From NCBI RefSeq assembly GCF_001701045.1, contig NZ_CP016757.1:823501-887500 (forward strand): a DNA stretch of 64,000 nt, read 5' to 3'. Of the stretch, positions 9,209 through 18,626 are shown one piece after another; within the stretch, counting starts at the first letter, position 1, and each line of letters starts with the position of its first letter. Position numbers and translations under genes: made by a program. The DNA is from Cloacibacillus porcorum (GTDB lineage Bacteria > Synergistota > Synergistia > Synergistales > Synergistaceae). Below the pieces are notes generated by a model that searched no databases, was not told where the DNA came from, and saw only the letters and a list, made by a program, of their open reading frames with translations.

Positions 9209-10507
9209 CTAGAAGAGGATATATACGATCGGCGTTGCGATCAGTATTGAAAATACCACCCGCTCAAACCAGATGATGAAAATTTCCCGCATCTTCAGGG
9301 GGATATCCGTCCCTGTGAGGCAGGGCAGCATTCCGGAAAAGAAGAGCACCTCCGAGATGCAGATGACGGCGACGACGAAGCGCGTCGTCAGGGCGGAATC
9401 CCTGCATAATATCGCGGGCAGGAACATGTCCGCGATCGACGTCGACGCGGCCTTGGCGGCCAGCATGGCGTCAGGCATTCCAAGAACCTTAAAGAAGGGG
9501 TAGTATATCCAGGCGGTGTAGTCGAAGAGCGTCGTATATTTTGATATGAGAAGCGCGCTCACGCCGAAAAACATTATCGCGGCGCCCACTCCCGAAGCCA
9601 TCACGATGCCGTAGGTGAAATTGTCTTTTGCGATCTCATAAAGTCCCGGGGCGGTCGCTCCCGTTCTCACCCCGATCTTCCACGCGCGCTCGAACCGGCC
9701 GCCGGTCTCCTCGGTGATATCTCCCTCCGGTACCGCGCCGGGATAAAATGTATCAGGTACGCGGGAGAGCGGCGGAATGCGAAGGGTGATGGACGTTACG
9801 GTAAAGCAGACGACCAGAGTGACCCAGAAATATATGTTCCAGTGCTCGATGATCCCGAGCGTCTTGGCGACGATTATCATAAATGTCGCGGATACCGTGG
9901 AAAAACCGGTTCCGATGATTGCCGCCTCACGCGCGGTGTAGCCGCCCTTTCTGTAGACATTGTTTGTAATGATGAGCCCGACCGAGTAACTGCCGACAAA
10001 AGAGGCGACGGCGTCTATCGCGGCTCTGCCCGGCGTGTGGAATATTGGGCGCATGACCGGAACCATCAGCTCTCCGACACACTCCATGAGACCGTAATTG
10101 ACGAGAAAGGCGAGAAATATTGAGCCTATCGGTATCAGCATCGTAACGGATACCGCCACGGCGTTGAATATATATGGCGCGATATTTTTGTCTAAGAACC
10201 ATTCCGGTCCGATATTAAAATAGACCATCGCGCAGAATGCCGTGCCGATGAGGTTTGTTACGAAGAAAAACGCATCTGTGAACGAAGAGGCGTATTTTTT
10301 CAGCCGCACCGCGCGGGCGACCCCCCAGATGGTGACGATGACCACATAGAGAGCCCCCAGGTGTGGTATTTTTCTTATCAGAGTTATCACGTGGTCGACG
10401 GGAATACTGTTTTTCCCCATAAATGTTATCGGGATGAAAAACATGAATATTCCGATGGCGCTGAAAAACAAAAACTTGAGCGGGCTGTACTGCTGCTGTT
10501 TTTCCAT
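9209..10507 (-). CDS. YjiH-family membrane protein with nucleoside-recognition (Gate) domain
   Basis: 432 residues, strongly hydrophobic, about 9-10 membrane segments, with Gate-type segments such as GSYSVGLIITNNVYRKGGYTAREAAIIGTGFS. YjiH-like proteins are presumed transporters of unproven substrate. It is divergent from hutU and lies inside the hut locus, suggesting import of histidine or a pathway intermediate, or export of a product such as formate or glutamate; this is inference. A paralogue with the same domain order is at 38215. A good ribosome site (GGAAGG) precedes ATG 10507. Confidence 0.75.
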   Translation of the reverse strand: MEKQQQYSPLKFLFFSAIGIFMFFIPITFMGKNSIPVDHVITLIRKIPHLGALYVVIVTIWGVARAVRLKKYASSFTDAFFFVTNLIGTAFCAMVYFNIGPEWFLDKNIAPYIFNAVAVSVTMLIPIGSIFLAFLVNYGLMECVGELMVPVMRPIFHTPGRAAIDAVASFVGSYSVGLIITNNVYRKGGYTAREAAIIGTGFSTVSATFMIIVAKTLGIIEHWNIYFWVTLVVCFTVTSITLRIPPLSRVPDTFYPGAVPEGDITEETGGRFERAWKIGVRTGATAPGLYEIAKDNFTYGIVMASGVGAAIMFFGVSALLISKYTTLFDYTAWIYYPFFKVLGMPDAMLAAKAASTSIADMFLPAILCRDSALTTRFVVAVICISEVLFFSGMLPCLTGTDIPLKMREIFIIWFERVVFSILIATPIVYILF

Positions 10508-10560
10508 TGTCGTTCCCTTCCTTAATTAAGTTATTTGAATAATTTCTCAATATCAAAAAT

Positions 10561-10572
10561 ATAGATATCTAT
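10561..10572. promoter_or_regulatory. Perfect 12-bp palindrome between yjiH-like gene and hutU
   Basis: ATAGATATCTAT is self-complementary and sits 53 bases upstream of the YjiH-like start in the 223-bp divergent gap. It could be an operator, but AT-rich palindromes of this size also occur by chance. Confidence 0.3.
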
Positions 10573-10730
10573 CATTAATTTTTTATCAAAATGTCCTGTC
10601 CATCCATCAATAGCTGCGGGGAAAAATTTTTTTGACCTGACGATTCTTTGATAGCGTTGTTTTACCATTAGCCTGTCAAGTTAAGAAAAACGTGCCGCAA
10701 GGCAATTAATAACAAAAAGGAGATGTTCTT

Positions 10731-12449
10731 ATGGCAGGCAACGCACAGATACTCTACGAGGTAAAGGCACAGCGCGGGAACACACTGAGATGCAAGGGGT
10801 GGCGTCAGGAGACGATCCTCCGCATGCTCGAAAACAATATGGAGAACGCGGAGCACCCGGAAAAACTGATAATCTACGGCGGCAACGGCAAATGCGCGCG
10901 CAACTGGGAGTCGTACCACGCGATTGTCAAGAGCCTTAAAGAACTTGAAGACGACGAGACCCTGGTCGTACAGTCAGGTATGCCGGTAGCGGTATTCAAG
11001 ACTCACAAATATGCCCCCGTGGTCGTGATGGCGACGACAAACTTTATGCGTCCGTCATGGGAGACCTTCTATGACCTCGAAGCTAAAAACCTTACAATCT
11101 TTGCGCAGTATACGGCGGCTCCCTGGGAGTACATCGGAACGCAGGGTGTCATCGAAGGAACTTTCGAAACGCTCGCCGCGGTCGGTATCAAGCACTATGA
11201 CGGCAGCATGGAAAACCGCATACTCCTCACCGCGGGAGCCGGCGGAATGGGCGGAAACCAGACCTGGGCGATGAAGATGCACGGCGGTGTGGCGATCGTC
11301 ATCGACGCCGACATTGAGACGCTCGAGCGCCGCGTCGCGAAGAACTATCTCGACGAGATCGTGGGCTCGCTTGACGAGGCCATCGAAAAGGCCAAGAAGT
11401 GTGTCGCGGAAAAGACGCCGCATTCATTCGGAGTCGTCGGCAACGCCGCGGACCTCTTTGAAGAGGCTTTTGATAAGGGATTCATGCCCGACGTGGTGAC
11501 GGAGATGTGCCCCTGCCACGACCCGGTGTCATATATCCCCTCAGGATACACGCCGGAGCAGGCGAGAGAGCTCCGCAATACCGATATGGACAAATATCTC
11601 GAACTGGCCCGCGCGACAATGAAGCGCCAGCTCGCGGTGATGCTCAAATACCTCGATAAGGGCGTTCCCACCTTTGAATATGGCACAAGCATCCGTAAAG
11701 AGTGCCGCGACGCCGGATTCCCCGAAGCCGAGGCGATGAGACTGCCGGCCTTTGTCGCCGACTATATACGTCCGCTCTTCTGCGAAGGCCGCGGCCCCTT
11801 CCGCTGGACCTGCATCTCCGGCGATCCCGCGGACCTCAAGAGAACCGACGAACTGGCGATGGAGCTCTTCGGAGACGACCCGATCGTCGGCCGCTGGATT
11901 CCGCTCGCAAGCAAGCATCTTCCGATCGAGGCGCTGCCGGCCCGTATCTGCTACATGGGGTTCGGCCAGAGAAAGAAGTTCGCGCTCGCGGTCAACGACC
12001 TGATTAAGAAGGGAGAGATAAAGGGCCCCGTGGCCTTCTCCCGTGACAACCTTGACTCCGGTTCGATCGTCAACCCGACATTTGAATCCGAGCGTATGCC
12101 GGACGGCGGCGACCTCATCTCCGACTGGCCGATGCTCAACGGTCTGCTCAACGCCTGCGGCATGTGCGACCTCATAGCCATTCAGGCCAACTACTCAATG
12201 GGCGAAGCCGTACACACCGGCGTTACCCAGATCGCGGACGGCACCGCCGACGCCGATATCCGTCTTGAAGTGGCGATGACGGTGGACTCAGGAATCGGCG
12301 TTATCCGTCATGCCCAGGCCGGTTACGACTCCGCGAAGGATGTCGCGAACGGCAAAGGCAAGCTCACAAAGGAGGGCATCAAAGTTCCCCTTTGGTGGCA
12401 GCCGGCCGACAAGGTCACCTTCGGCCCCGACGGAAGCGACAAACTATAA
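10731..12449 (+). CDS. hutU: Urocanate hydratase (urocanase)
   Basis: 572 residues. Hydrates urocanate to 4-imidazolone-5-propionate using tightly bound NAD+ as electrophile. The Rossmann segment AGAGGMGGNQ and the central ARICYMGFG, DSGSIVNP and SDWP...LNGLLN blocks identify the family. The usual glycine-rich HHGGGVGMGYS segment is replaced by IQANYSMGEAVHTG, so this belongs to a divergent branch. AAGGAGATG precedes ATG 10731. First gene of hutU-hutI-fchA-ftcD-fhs. Confidence 0.93.
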   Translation: MAGNAQILYEVKAQRGNTLRCKGWRQETILRMLENNMENAEHPEKLIIYGGNGKCARNWESYHAIVKSLKELEDDETLVVQSGMPVAVFKTHKYAPVVVMATTNFMRPSWETFYDLEAKNLTIFAQYTAAPWEYIGTQGVIEGTFETLAAVGIKHYDGSMENRILLTAGAGGMGGNQTWAMKMHGGVAIVIDADIETLERRVAKNYLDEIVGSLDEAIEKAKKCVAEKTPHSFGVVGNAADLFEEAFDKGFMPDVVTEMCPCHDPVSYIPSGYTPEQARELRNTDMDKYLELARATMKRQLAVMLKYLDKGVPTFEYGTSIRKECRDAGFPEAEAMRLPAFVADYIRPLFCEGRGPFRWTCISGDPADLKRTDELAMELFGDDPIVGRWIPLASKHLPIEALPARICYMGFGQRKKFALAVNDLIKKGEIKGPVAFSRDNLDSGSIVNPTFESERMPDGGDLISDWPMLNGLLNACGMCDLIAIQANYSMGEAVHTGVTQIADGTADADIRLEVAMTVDSGIGVIRHAQAGYDSAKDVANGKGKLTKEGIKVPLWWQPADKVTFGPDGSDKL

Positions 12450-12508
12450 GCGGAACCTGTGCGGTTTGGCTGCTCACGTAATCTGCGTGAACTGAAAGAT
12501 AAAGTGCG

Positions 12509-12531
12509 GGGGAGCCTTCTTGCGGCTCCCC
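12509..12531 (+). terminator. Intercistronic hairpin hutU-hutI
   Basis: GGGGAGCC (12509-12516) pairs perfectly with GGCTCCCC (12524-12531), followed by a moderately T-rich TGGCTTTGGTTTG. It probably causes partial termination or protects the hutU message end, lowering expression of distal genes. Confidence 0.5.
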
Positions 12532-12560
12532 TGGCTTTGGTTTGAACGGAGGCGGTCCAA

Positions 12561-13820
12561 TTGAAGAAAAAGGCAGCGGATATAGTCATTGAAAACGCCG
12601 CTCAGATACTGACCTGTGAAAAAGATGCCGCGGACCATATAGGGCTTATCAAAAACGGTTCCGTGGCGATAGGTGAGGGTAAGATAACGGCCGTCGGCAG
12701 CCGGAGCGAGATCGCGCCGCTGATCGACGCGGCGACGAGGGTCATCGACGCCTCCGGCAAAGTCGTCACACCCGGTTTCGTCGACTGTCACACCCATGTG
12801 GTATTCGGGGGAACGCGCGTGGAGGAGTATTGCGCCAGGCTGGAGACAGACGACCTTGACGAGCTGAAACGCCGGGGAGTGCCGATGGGGATCATGGTGA
12901 CATTGTCCGCGACCCGAGACCTGCCGATGGAAGAGCTTTACGAACAGTCCGCAGAGCGGGTGCGCCGGATGATATTGAGCGGCACGACGACGATTGAGAG
13001 CAAGAGCGGCTACAGCCTTAATACCGAGGGGGAGATGCGCCAGCTTAAGATAAACCGCATACTCGCGGAAAAATTACCGGTAGATATCTCTTCGACATTT
13101 CTCGGCGCGCACGGCTGGGCTCCCGATATGACGAAAGAGGCGTACATGGATATGCTCATTAAGGAGATGATCCCGGAGGCCGGGAGGAGCGGGCTGGCCG
13201 AGGCCTGCGATATCTGGTGCGACTCGGGGCATTATGAAAAAGAAGAGTGCCGGAAGATACTTGAGGCGGGGCGCGAGCACGGAATGGAGCCTAAGATACA
13301 TGCGGGAGCCTATTCGTATGTCGGCGGCGAGGACCTTGCTGCGGAGATGAAGATGTATTCCGCGGACCATCTTAACTATACTCCGATATCGGCGCTGGAG
13401 AAACTTGCCGAGAGCGGGGTTACCGGCGTCGTCCTTCCGGGGATAGATTTTGCCGTGAATCATCCGCTCTTTTTTAATCCGCGTCCGATGTTCGAGGCGG
13501 GGCTTGAGCTTGGGATGGCCACCAACTGCTGTCCCGGATGCTGGTGTACGTCGATGCCCTTCATAATCTCTCTCGCCTGCAGACAGCACGGAATGCCACC
13601 GGCCCGCGCCCTGCGTGCCGCCACTTACGGAGGCGCCTGTGCACTGAAACGGGAGGACCGTATAGGTTCCATAGAGGCGGGCAAACAGGCCGATATTTTA
13701 ATTCTTGATATCCCGACCTACGAAGATATCGCCTATCGTCTTGGAGAAAACCCGGTGGACACGGTCATAAGACACGGAAAGATAAGCGTTCAGAACGGCG
13801 CTGTCATACAGGAGATATAA
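12561..13820 (+). CDS. hutI: Imidazolonepropionase, divergent active site
   Basis: 419 residues; TTG start after GGAGG. A metal-dependent amidohydrolase expected to open 4-imidazolone-5-propionate to N-formimino-L-glutamate. The metal pair H77 and H79 (DCHTH), GAHGW, KIHA and SADHL are in place. Two positions differ from characterised enzymes: the segment normally HADE reads HAGA, losing the catalytic Glu, and the late metal-ligand Asp in the STD-NPG motif is Asn in ATNCCPG. Operon context and length still support HutI. The final codon abuts the fchA start. Confidence 0.85.
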   Translation: MKKKAADIVIENAAQILTCEKDAADHIGLIKNGSVAIGEGKITAVGSRSEIAPLIDAATRVIDASGKVVTPGFVDCHTHVVFGGTRVEEYCARLETDDLDELKRRGVPMGIMVTLSATRDLPMEELYEQSAERVRRMILSGTTTIESKSGYSLNTEGEMRQLKINRILAEKLPVDISSTFLGAHGWAPDMTKEAYMDMLIKEMIPEAGRSGLAEACDIWCDSGHYEKEECRKILEAGREHGMEPKIHAGAYSYVGGEDLAAEMKMYSADHLNYTPISALEKLAESGVTGVVLPGIDFAVNHPLFFNPRPMFEAGLELGMATNCCPGCWCTSMPFIISLACRQHGMPPARALRAATYGGACALKREDRIGSIEAGKQADILILDIPTYEDIAYRLGENPVDTVIRHGKISVQNGAVIQEI

Positions 13821-14393
13821 ATGAAAATATTTTATGAAGTAGTAGAAAAGATAATGGACAGCAGGGACGTTACGGTTGGCGGAGGCTCGGCCTCCGCTGT
13901 CGCCGGAGCGATGGCCGCGGGGCTTGTGGGGATGGTTTCGCGTCTTTCGGTCGGTAAGGAATACGGCCTTCCCGATGAAAGATACCTTGAGATCGCGGAG
14001 GAGCTTGACGAACTTGCCGTACAGCTAAAAGAGGGCGCGGTAGAGGATACGCGCTCATATCTGGGAATAAAGGCTGCCTTTGCGCTTCCCAAAGCCACCG
14101 ATGAGCAGAAATCCGCGCGCCGCGCGGCGATTGAGAGCGCGGCAATAAGGGCCGCCAATGTGCCGCTGGAAAACGGCCGCGCCGCCCTGCGTATACTGGA
14201 GTTCTGCCGCGAGATGGACGGAAAATTTAACCCCGCGGCCTCGTCGGATATGGAGGCGGGAGTTTTGCTCGCCGAGATGGCCGTTAAAGATACGGCGCTT
14301 AACGTGGAGGCTAATCTTTCACTCATAAAGACGCCGGAGATAAACGAAGAGCTGGCACGGTCGGCCTGCGGGCTCAAAGCCGCGGTACAATAA
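13821..14393 (+). CDS. fchA: Formimidoyltetrahydrofolate cyclodeaminase
   Basis: 190 residues. Converts 5-formimino-THF to 5,10-methenyl-THF and ammonia. The N-terminal GGGSASAVAGAMAAGLVGMV segment is the family hallmark of this all-helical enzyme. It is a stand-alone protein here, whereas in mammals it is fused to the formiminotransferase. ATG follows the hutI stop directly, with the ribosome site (AGGAG) inside the end of hutI, indicating translational coupling. Confidence 0.92.
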   Translation: MKIFYEVVEKIMDSRDVTVGGGSASAVAGAMAAGLVGMVSRLSVGKEYGLPDERYLEIAEELDELAVQLKEGAVEDTRSYLGIKAAFALPKATDEQKSARRAAIESAAIRAANVPLENGRAALRILEFCREMDGKFNPAASSDMEAGVLLAEMAVKDTALNVEANLSLIKTPEINEELARSACGLKAAVQ

Positions 14394-14401
14394 GAGAGGA
14401 T

Positions 14402-15307
14402 ATGAAAAAGATGTCAAAAAAGATACTGCTCTGCGAATTGAACGTCAGCGAAGGAAGAGACGAAGCGAAGATCAAACGGATAACGGAGTCGCTGACCTCC
14501 ACCCCGAATATTACGATAATGGATATCGACTCAGACGCCGACCACAACCGTTCCGTCTATACCTGGATAGGGGAGCCGGAGGATGTGCTTGCGGGAGCAA
14601 TGAATATTACGGCGCAGGCGGTCGAAGAGATAGACATGGCCATGCACCACGGCAGCCACCCGCGCCAGGGGGCCGTAGATGTCGTCCCGTTCGTCCCCGT
14701 ACGTAACGTAGAGAAAGAAGAGGCCCTTGATATTGCCCTGCGTTACGGGAAATTCCTCGTCGGACTCGGCGTTCCGGTATATTACTATGAGGATGCCGCC
14801 ACAAAGCCGTCGCGTCAGAATCTGGTCGATATACGCAAAGGGCAATACGAGGCTTTGCCCGAAAAGATGCAGAACGAGGAATGGCGGCCGGACGAAGGGC
14901 CGTTCGCCTTCGTACCAAAGTCCGGAGTAACAGTCACGGGTGTTCGTTTCCCGCTCGTCGCGTATAACGTGAACCTGCGGACGGATGATCTCGAAATAGC
15001 AAAGGCCATCGCGAAACGTATGCGCTTCTCAAGCGGCGGGTTACGCTTCTGCCGCGCGATAGGTCTTGCGCTTGAGGAACGGGGAATGGTGCAGGTGTCG
15101 ATGAACCTGACCAACTTTGAGAAGACGCCGATTCCTGTCGTATACGACCTTATCAAGTCTCTCGCCGACAGCTACGGCGTCGGGATCGCCGATGCCGAGC
15201 TTGTGGGGCCTTTGCCGCTTGCAGCGCTGGAAGAGGTGATACGTCATTGTCTGCGGGTGCGCCGTTTCGAGATGGAGCAGATAATAGAGACGCATCTGTT
15301 AGGCTGA
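14402..15307 (+). CDS. ftcD: Glutamate formimidoyltransferase
   Basis: 301 residues. Transfers the formimino group from formiminoglutamate to tetrahydrofolate, releasing glutamate. The start LCELNVSEGRDEAKI matches the family's N-terminal nucleic/folate-binding motif, and HPRQGAVDVVPFVP carries the catalytic His region. The length fits the transferase domain alone. It is 8 bases after fchA, and both steps are needed to move the histidine C2 carbon onto folate. Confidence 0.93.
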   Translation: MKKMSKKILLCELNVSEGRDEAKIKRITESLTSTPNITIMDIDSDADHNRSVYTWIGEPEDVLAGAMNITAQAVEEIDMAMHHGSHPRQGAVDVVPFVPVRNVEKEEALDIALRYGKFLVGLGVPVYYYEDAATKPSRQNLVDIRKGQYEALPEKMQNEEWRPDEGPFAFVPKSGVTVTGVRFPLVAYNVNLRTDDLEIAKAIAKRMRFSSGGLRFCRAIGLALEERGMVQVSMNLTNFEKTPIPVVYDLIKSLADSYGVGIADAELVGPLPLAALEEVIRHCLRVRRFEMEQIIETHLLG

Positions 15308-15402
15308 TAGTTACGAAAAAATGGGGCGCTTTTAATTTTTCGACGGATATTTGACGGCAGGAGGGCGAATAGTATTTCCTCGGTTAAAAAAATCGGCAAA
15401 AT

Positions 15403-15417
15403 AGTATAGAATATACT
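15403..15417. promoter_or_regulatory. Palindrome upstream of fhs
   Basis: AGTATA-GAA-TATACT is a perfect 6+6 inverted repeat 75 bases before fhs. It may be an operator or overlap a -10 element. No partner copy was found before hutU, so its role is uncertain. Confidence 0.3.
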
Positions 15418-15492
15418 AATGTTGCCGCGTAACGGCGGTTTTGGTTTTATGCGGCCCATACCCGAATTTAATATAAAACAGGAGTGGTCAGA

Positions 15493-17166
15493 ATGGCATT
15501 TCTTAGCGACATTGAGATAGCGCAGCAGGCTGCGATGGAGCCCATCGTAGATGTTGCGAAAAAACTCGACATTGACGCGGATGATCTTGAGCTTTACGGC
15601 AAGTATAAGGCGAAGGTTTCTTTTGACCTTTGGGAGAAGGTAAAGGACAACAAGGACGGCAAGCTGATTCTTGTCACCGCGATAACCCCGACTCCTGCGG
15701 GGGAGGGCAAGACTACGACCTCCGTCGGCCTTGCGCAGGCACTGGCGAAGCTCGGCAAAAAGGTAACCCTGGCGCTCCGCGAGCCCTCCCTGGGGCCAGT
15801 CTTCGGAGTGAAGGGCGGAGCCGCCGGCGGCGGTTACAGCCAGGTCGTCCCGATGGAGGATATCAACATTCACTTCACCGGCGACTTCCACGCCATCACC
15901 TCGGCGCACAACCTTCTGGCCGCGATGCTTGACAACTCCATCCAGCAGGGAAATCTCCTCAATATAGACCCGCGCCGCATCGTCTTTAAGCGCGTGCTTG
16001 ACATGAACGACCGCGCGCTGCGCAACATCGTCATCGGCCTCGGCGGCAAGCCCGACGGCGTTCCGCGCCAGGACGGCTTCGACATCACCGTCGCCTCCGA
16101 GATCATGGCGATCCTCTGCCTGTCACAGGGCATCGAGGACCTCAAGGAACGCCTCTCGAAGATAATCGTCGCCTATACCTACGACGACAAACCGGTGACC
16201 GCGAAGGAGCTCGAGGCTCAGGGAGCGATGGCGATGCTGCTGAAGGATGCCATCAAGCCGAACCTCGTCCAGACCCTCGAACATGTCCCCGCCTTCATCC
16301 ACGGCGGCCCCTTCGCGAACATCGCCCACGGCTGCAACAGCGTCATGGCGACAAAATACGGCCTGAAACTTGCCGACTACTTTGTCACCGAGGCTGGCTT
16401 CGCCGCCGACCTTGGCGCGGAAAAATTCCTCGACATCAAATGCCGCCTCGCGGGACTCAAGCCAAACGCCGTCGTCATCGTGGCGACCATCCGTGCCCTT
16501 AAAATGCACGGCGGCGTGGCCAAAGAGGACCTCGGCAAGGTGAACATGGCGGCCCTTGAGGCGGGAATCCCGAACCTCGAGAAGCACGTCGAAAATATGC
16601 TCTCCTTCGGTCTGCCCGTCGTCGTGGCCCTTAACGCCTTCCCGACCGACACTGAGGAAGAGCTTAAATTCATCCAGGAAAAGTGCGCGAAGCTCGGCGT
16701 TCCCGTAGTGGAGTCCGACATTTGGGCGAAGGGCGGCGAGGGCGGCATCAAGATGGCCGAAGAGGTCATCAAGGCCTGCGACAAAGAAAACAGCTTCCAT
16801 TACCTCTACGACGAAAAACTCTCGCCGAAGGAGAAGATCGAGACCATCGCGACGAAGATATACGGAGCGGACGGAGTGGTCTTCACCGACAAGGCGGAAA
16901 AAGACCTCAAGAAGATCCACGACCTTGGCAAAGACGGACTGCTCATCTGCATGGCGAAGACGCAGGCTTCGATCTCCGACGACGCGAGCAAAAAGGGGCG
17001 TCCGACCGGATTCAAACTTACGGTGCGCGAAGTTCGCCTCTCTGCGGGTGCGGGATTCATCATCCCGATCACGGGAGCGATTATGACGATGCCCGGCCTG
17101 CCGAAGCGTCCCGCCGCCTGCAACATCGACGTCGACGCTCAGGGTAAGGTCTCAGGACTCTTCTAG
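15493..17166 (+). CDS. fhs: Formate-tetrahydrofolate ligase
   Basis: 557 residues. Interconverts formate + ATP + THF with 10-formyl-THF. The P-loop-like [18 protein letters not shown] and [21 protein letters not shown] blocks are diagnostic. ATG 15493 is chosen over GTG 15484 because the latter lies in the AGGAG ribosome site. Downstream of the hut genes it can run in reverse, making formate and ATP from the histidine C1 unit once FolD, not in this window, has converted methenyl-THF. A 185-bp gap and a possible separate promoter precede it; a terminator follows. Confidence 0.96.
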   Translation: MAFLSDIEIAQQAAMEPIVDVAKKLDIDADDLELYGKYKAKVSFDLWEKVKDNKDGKLILVTAITPTPAGEGKTTTSVGLAQALAKLGKKVTLALREPSLGPVFGVKGGAAGGGYSQVVPMEDINIHFTGDFHAITSAHNLLAAMLDNSIQQGNLLNIDPRRIVFKRVLDMNDRALRNIVIGLGGKPDGVPRQDGFDITVASEIMAILCLSQGIEDLKERLSKIIVAYTYDDKPVTAKELEAQGAMAMLLKDAIKPNLVQTLEHVPAFIHGGPFANIAHGCNSVMATKYGLKLADYFVTEAGFAADLGAEKFLDIKCRLAGLKPNAVVIVATIRALKMHGGVAKEDLGKVNMAALEAGIPNLEKHVENMLSFGLPVVVALNAFPTDTEEELKFIQEKCAKLGVPVVESDIWAKGGEGGIKMAEEVIKACDKENSFHYLYDEKLSPKEKIETIATKIYGADGVVFTDKAEKDLKKIHDLGKDGLLICMAKTQASISDDASKKGRPTGFKLTVREVRLSAGAGFIIPITGAIMTMPGLPKRPAACNIDVDAQGKVSGLF

Positions 17167-17185
17167 GATACGAAAATACCGACAT

Positions 17186-17227
17186 AAAAATGGGCCGCCC
17201 TTAATTACAAGGGCAGCCCATTTTATT
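17186..17227 (+). terminator. fhs terminator
   Basis: AAATGGGC-CGCCCTT pairs with AAGGGCAGCCCATTT across a 6-base loop, followed by TTTT. It ends the hut/folate operon. Confidence 0.85.
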
Positions 17228-17303
17228 ATGCGTTGTTTGTCAGCGGCGGGAGCGGATTGCTCTAAAAAGCCGGACCACTCAAAGCGCGGCACGACAGCGG
17301 ACG

Positions 17304-18047
17304 TTATCTGCCGCCGCTCTTTTTTCTCGCCGCTACGATAAGCATCATTGGGCGGCGCATCTCGTCCCTCATGCCCTCGATATCGAGCATCTTTTCGGGA
17401 GGCTGCGGCTCGACTAGGCGCAGCAGCTCAAAGCCGTTTGTCAGCAGCCCGTCGATGTAGGTCGTCAGTGTTTTATGGTACTTGACGACCTCTTCGCCAA
17501 GGAAACGCGCGTGACGCAGCCCCTCGCAGAAGTAGTTGTCGACGGGAAAGTGCAGTATCTTCCCAGTATCGTTGCGATACCAGTCCTGCGAGCCCTCGGC
17601 GGTGAATACCGGATGCTCCGCCGAGAAGACGAAATAGCCGCCGTCGCTGAGAAAACGGTTCACCCTCTTTGCGACATTGCCGAAAGATTTGACATAATGC
17701 AGGGCCAGCGAGCTGAGGACGATATCGAAGGAGCCATCGGGAAAATCCATCTCTTCAAGCGCCATACGTTTGTATGTCACCTGCGGATAGTGTGTCTTTT
17801 CCCTCGCCACGGCAAGCATCTTTTCGGAGATGTCTATTCCCGTAGCCGAGGCCGCGCCCTGTTCCATCGCGTAGATGCAGTGCCAGCCGTACCCGCAGCC
17901 GAGGTCCAGAAGGCGTTTCCCCCTGAAATCCGGCAGCAGACTCTTCAGCGTCTCCCATTCTCCTGCGCCGTCCAGCCCCTCAACAGAGCGTTTCATCCCG
18001 GCGTATTTTTCAAAGAAGAGCTTATCGTCGTATTTATTTTCTTTCAA
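17304..18047 (-). CDS. Class I SAM-dependent methyltransferase
   Basis: 247 residues with the SAM-binding motif I LLDLGCGYGWHC (about residue 46), acidic motif II in TGIDISEKML, and the later FDIVLSSLALHYV segment. These show a small-molecule or cofactor methyltransferase of the Methyltransf_11 type; the acceptor is unknown. The best start is TTG at 18047, 16 bases after the stop of the upstream GNAT gene, so the two are probably co-transcribed. Confidence 0.85.
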   Translation of the reverse strand: MKENKYDDKLFFEKYAGMKRSVEGLDGAGEWETLKSLLPDFRGKRLLDLGCGYGWHCIYAMEQGAASATGIDISEKMLAVAREKTHYPQVTYKRMALEEMDFPDGSFDIVLSSLALHYVKSFGNVAKRVNRFLSDGGYFVFSAEHPVFTAEGSQDWYRNDTGKILHFPVDNYFCEGLRHARFLGEEVVKYHKTLTTYIDGLLTNGFELLRLVEPQPPEKMLDIEGMRDEMRRPMMLIVAARKKSGGR

Positions 18048-18063
18048 AAGGGTTCTCTGCCAT

Positions 18064-18507
18064 CTATTTCAGCTTCATATAGAGCAGCGGGAAGGGATTG
18101 CCCTGCTCGTCGCGCTCCGTGCGCTTATAAACCTTGAATCCCATGTGTTCGTAAAAGCCGAGCGCCGCGGTGTTTTGCTCATTAACGCAGAGCCGATTTA
18201 CAGAGTATTTATCGATCGCGTGGCGCATAAGTTTTTTGCCGATACCCTGCCCGCGCTCCTCCGGCAGAAGGAAGAGCATTTCAAGCCGGTCTCCGTCTAT
18301 CCCCATGAAGGCGACCGATTCGGAGTCTTCGTTCTCCGCCGTCAGCAGCGTGGGCACTGAGACCAATGCCTCATCGACATCTTTTGAGATGTCGGCCATG
18401 TCGTCCTCGGTAAGGAACAGGTGCGTCGCGCGCACCGACTTTTCCCATATGAATGATACCTTCTGTATGGTGTTTTCATCTCTTTTTGTTATTTCAGTAA
18501 TTTTCAT
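18064..18507 (-). CDS. GNAT-family N-acetyltransferase
   Basis: 147 residues from ATG 18507, chosen because GAGGAG lies about 10 bases upstream. The acetyl-CoA pyrophosphate-binding motif LLPEERGQGIGKKLMRHAI and the downstream NTAALGFYEHMGFK block are the core GNAT signatures. The substrate is unknown. It forms an operon with the methyltransferase downstream. Confidence 0.88.
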   Translation of the reverse strand: MKITEITKRDENTIQKVSFIWEKSVRATHLFLTEDDMADISKDVDEALVSVPTLLTAENEDSESVAFMGIDGDRLEMLFLLPEERGQGIGKKLMRHAIDKYSVNRLCVNEQNTAALGFYEHMGFKVYKRTERDEQGNPFPLLYMKLK

Positions 18508-18626
18508 TTCTTCATTTCTCCTCTTTTTATAGAGTTCGGACAGCATAGCACAAAATGCCGATATGTAAAAGCGGTGTTCTCTATGTCGGAGAACGTTGCG
18601 AGGTCATCGATGTTATAAGAAATAGA

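Noticed and set aside
15308-15492. Folate riboswitch upstream of fhs
   Set aside because: No match to the conserved core of THF riboswitches could be seen.
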